Assembly: GCF_003053725.1 (NCBI RefSeq)
Contig: NZ_QAYC01000002.1
Span: forward strand, 62,001 to 126,000
Direction of reading: 5' to 3'
DNA length: 64,000 nt
Source: Rhodovulum kholense
GTDB lineage: Bacteria > Pseudomonadota > Alphaproteobacteria > Rhodobacterales > Rhodobacteraceae
The notes under the pieces were generated by a model that saw nothing but the letters and a program-made list of their open reading frames with translations, had not been told where the DNA came from and ran no database searches. A program made the translations under genes and the position numbers. Numbering within the stretch: the first letter of the stretch is position 1; every line of letters begins with the position of its first letter. Below are positions 62,478-64,000 of the stretch, piece after piece.

Positions 62478-63581
62478 TCAGCGGGCGTGGATCAGGGTCG
62501 AGAACAGCTTGGGGTCGAGACTGCCGGACGCGAAGGTCGGTCCTTCGGTCAGCACGCTGACCGCATCGTGGCTGTGCAGGCTTTCCTGATGGCTGGCGAT
62601 GACCCGGAAATCGCCGATCCTCGGATCGGTCGACAGGGCTTCGGCAAAAAGCCGCGCCGCATCCTCGACGAAGATCGGATTGGCGGCATTGAGCTCGGCG
62701 AAGGCCTGTTCGTCCTCGCGCTTGACCATCACCTGGGTCTCGGTCGGCACGGCGCTGCGGCACAGCTCGACAAGATCCTCGAACCAGAGGCAGTCGCCGC
62801 CAGGCTCGAGCGCGACCGAGATGCGCGCCACCGAGCGCTGGGAATGCGGCGTGGCCAGTTGCCCGCGTTCGCGCCGAGCATGTTCGGAAAGTTCAAGCGA
62901 ACAGGGGCAGGTCGAGCTGTAGACATAGTCGAGATGCATGATCTGACAAGCGGTTCCCGCCATATCGACCAGCTCAAGCCCGAAGTCGTAATATTGGAAA
63001 CCCTCAAGTCCCGAGCGCAGCGAGCGCACGGTCATCGGGAACGAGAAGCGCATCATGATGCGCGCGTCGAAGGTTTCGAGATCGGTCTTGTAGCTGGCCA
63101 GGGCCGCCTCGATCACCTGAAAGCTGAAGGTCCGTTCAGCATGGGCATAGAAGCTCCGCATGATGCGGGACATGTTGATGCCCTTCTTCTCGGCCTCGAG
63201 GCTGACGGTCCCGGTGACCGAGGTTTCCAGAGTCAGATCGCCATTGTCCCGGGTATGGAACCGGATGGGCAGACGGAAGTTGGAAATCCCGACATGCTGG
63301 ATCGGCCGCCGCGCGCCGCGGATCAGGCTCGCCGGGCCGTTCTGCAGATCGGGGAGCGTCGCCTTGTAGGTGTCGTCGGCGACAAAAGCCTCGGGATAGG
63401 CGCGGCTCAGCGCCGGATAGTCCGAGACCAGCCGCCCGGGCAGAAGGCGGGCGAGCGCCGGATCGAGGGTCTCGATCTCGGTGTCAGAGGCCGATCCGGC
63501 CCAGTCGCGCAGCAGCGCAAGCGCGCGTTCGGCCTCGGCACGGGTGGGCTCGCGGTCCATATCGCGGCTGAAAACGTTCAT
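62478..63581 (-). CDS. folE2: GTP cyclohydrolase FolE2 (type IB)
   Basis: Converts GTP to dihydroneopterin triphosphate, the first step of folate synthesis. The 367-residue protein is a T-fold metal enzyme of the Zn-independent kind. Signatures are QHVGISNFRLPI near residue 95, VYSSTCPCSLELSEHARRERG near residue 217 (metal-binding Cys/His) and SHQESLHSHDAVS near residue 339. It complements folB and folP found elsewhere in the window. Start at ATG 63579-63581 with no clear alternative. Confidence 0.93.
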   Translation of the reverse strand: MNVFSRDMDREPTRAEAERALALLRDWAGSASDTEIETLDPALARLLPGRLVSDYPALSRAYPEAFVADDTYKATLPDLQNGPASLIRGARRPIQHVGISNFRLPIRFHTRDNGDLTLETSVTGTVSLEAEKKGINMSRIMRSFYAHAERTFSFQVIEAALASYKTDLETFDARIMMRFSFPMTVRSLRSGLEGFQYYDFGLELVDMAGTACQIMHLDYVYSSTCPCSLELSEHARRERGQLATPHSQRSVARISVALEPGGDCLWFEDLVELCRSAVPTETQVMVKREDEQAFAELNAANPIFVEDAARLFAEALSTDPRIGDFRVIASHQESLHSHDAVSVLTEGPTFASGSLDPKLFSTLIHAR

Positions 63582-63693
63582 CGGGCTGTCCCCTTCTCGG
63601 CTTCGCCATGCCTCCAAGATGGGCGCGGAGGTCGGAAAGTCCATGACGATTTTCCAGATTTTGCAGGACCGCGCCCGCTGCCGGATGTCCGGT

Positions 63694-64000
63694 TCAAAGC
63701 GTATCGAGCGCCGCGCGCAGATCGGCCAGCAGATCGGCCGGATCTTCCAGCCCGACGCTTAGCCGCAAGAGCCCCGGACCGATCCCCAGCACCGACCGCG
63801 TCTCTTCGGGCAGGTTCTGATGGGTCGTGGTAGCGGGATGGGTGATGATGCTCTTGGCGTCGCCGAGGTTGTTCGAGATCCGCCAGATGTCGAGCGCGTT
63901 CAGCACCTTGAAGGCCGCCTCCTTGCCGCCCGCGAGATCGAGCGCCAGCAGCGTCCCGCCTTCGGGGAAGAGCGCATGGCCCGGATGCCCGGCAAGCCCG
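63694..64000 (-). CDS. metZ: O-succinylhomoserine sulfhydrylase-like enzyme, C-terminal part
   Basis: The 3' end of a Cys/Met-metabolism PLP enzyme whose start is beyond the window. Visible residues (about 102) include GHALFPEGG, VLNALDIWRISNNLGDAKS, the conserved THPATTTHQNLPEETRS and GLLRLSVGLEDPADLLADL, the standard C-terminus of this family. O-succinylhomoserine sulfhydrylase (MetZ) fits best, feeding methionine synthesis from the homoserine that hom makes; methionine gamma-lyase or cystathionine synthase cannot be excluded from a fragment. It lies 112 bases upstream of folE2. Confidence 0.8.
   Translation of the reverse strand, partial: GLAGHPGHALFPEGGTLLALDLAGGKEAAFKVLNALDIWRISNNLGDAKSIITHPATTTHQNLPEETRSVLGIGPGLLRLSVGLEDPADLLADLRAALDTL

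Overview
The window is high-GC DNA packed with genes, typical of a member of the Rhodobacteraceae (Alphaproteobacteria). Evidence includes an alphaproteobacterial RpoD next to DnaG, (2S)-methylsuccinyl-CoA dehydrogenase of the ethylmalonyl-CoA pathway, plant-like GshA, FolE2, UbiA/UbiH/UbiTUV for ubiquinone, an FNR-type box, a CtrA-type box, and mvk-pmk-mvd proteins that look like those of Paracoccus zeaxanthinifaciens. No rRNA, tRNA, intact insertion sequence or CRISPR array was seen.

Layout. 1-8.9 kb: core genes (gshA, a small membrane protein, rsmE, divergent ubiA, an OmpA-family protein with an acidic tail, a coiled-coil protein, a TSUP exporter, mcd). 8.96-16.5 kb: one minus-strand mevalonate cluster, in transcription order class II HMG-CoA reductase, a TRAP transporter (dctP-dctQ-dctM), mvk, pmk, mvaD. 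No HMG-CoA synthase or IPP isomerase is visible, so the cluster looks built around imported mevalonate. 17-27 kb: the most unusual locus. It holds a 1193-residue protein made of 148 uninterrupted octapeptides arranged in a 136-residue (408-bp) super-repeat, a divergent GT41/SPINDLY-type O-GlcNAc-transferase-like enzyme, a perfect 13-bp tandem array, a small methyltransferase, and a type I secretion HlyD adaptor and ABC exporter. I infer a Ser/Thr-rich, possibly O-glycosylated repeat protein exported by its own type I system.

27-32.6 kb: an alanine/glycine:Na+ symporter, then ubiT-ubiU-ubiV (oxygen-independent ubiquinone synthesis) behind an FNR box, then about 1.3 kb of degraded, less GC-rich sequence with small gene remnants and a second, orphan FNR-type palindrome. 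32.6-41.4 kb: a lipoprotein, Mug glycosylase, rpoD, dnaG, a membrane protein, an unrecognised 119-residue protein with three WPLLS repeats, a TetR regulator with a perfect operator palindrome, a tiny lipoprotein, and homoserine dehydrogenase.

41.5-48.8 kb: a GT2 glycosyltransferase fused to an MshEN-like domain behind a CtrA-type box, a GntR regulator, a HAD pyrimidine 5'-nucleotidase, a UbiH-type hydroxylase, a tandem Lrp/AsnC pair divergent from ilvC. 48.9-64 kb: glmM-folP-folB, a SleB-type cell-wall hydrolase, a PPDK-like enzyme, glyQ-glyS, a SPOR/peptidoglycan-binding protein with a protease-like domain that has lost its catalytic residues, trkH, folE2 and the 3' end of an O-succinylhomoserine sulfhydrylase-like gene.
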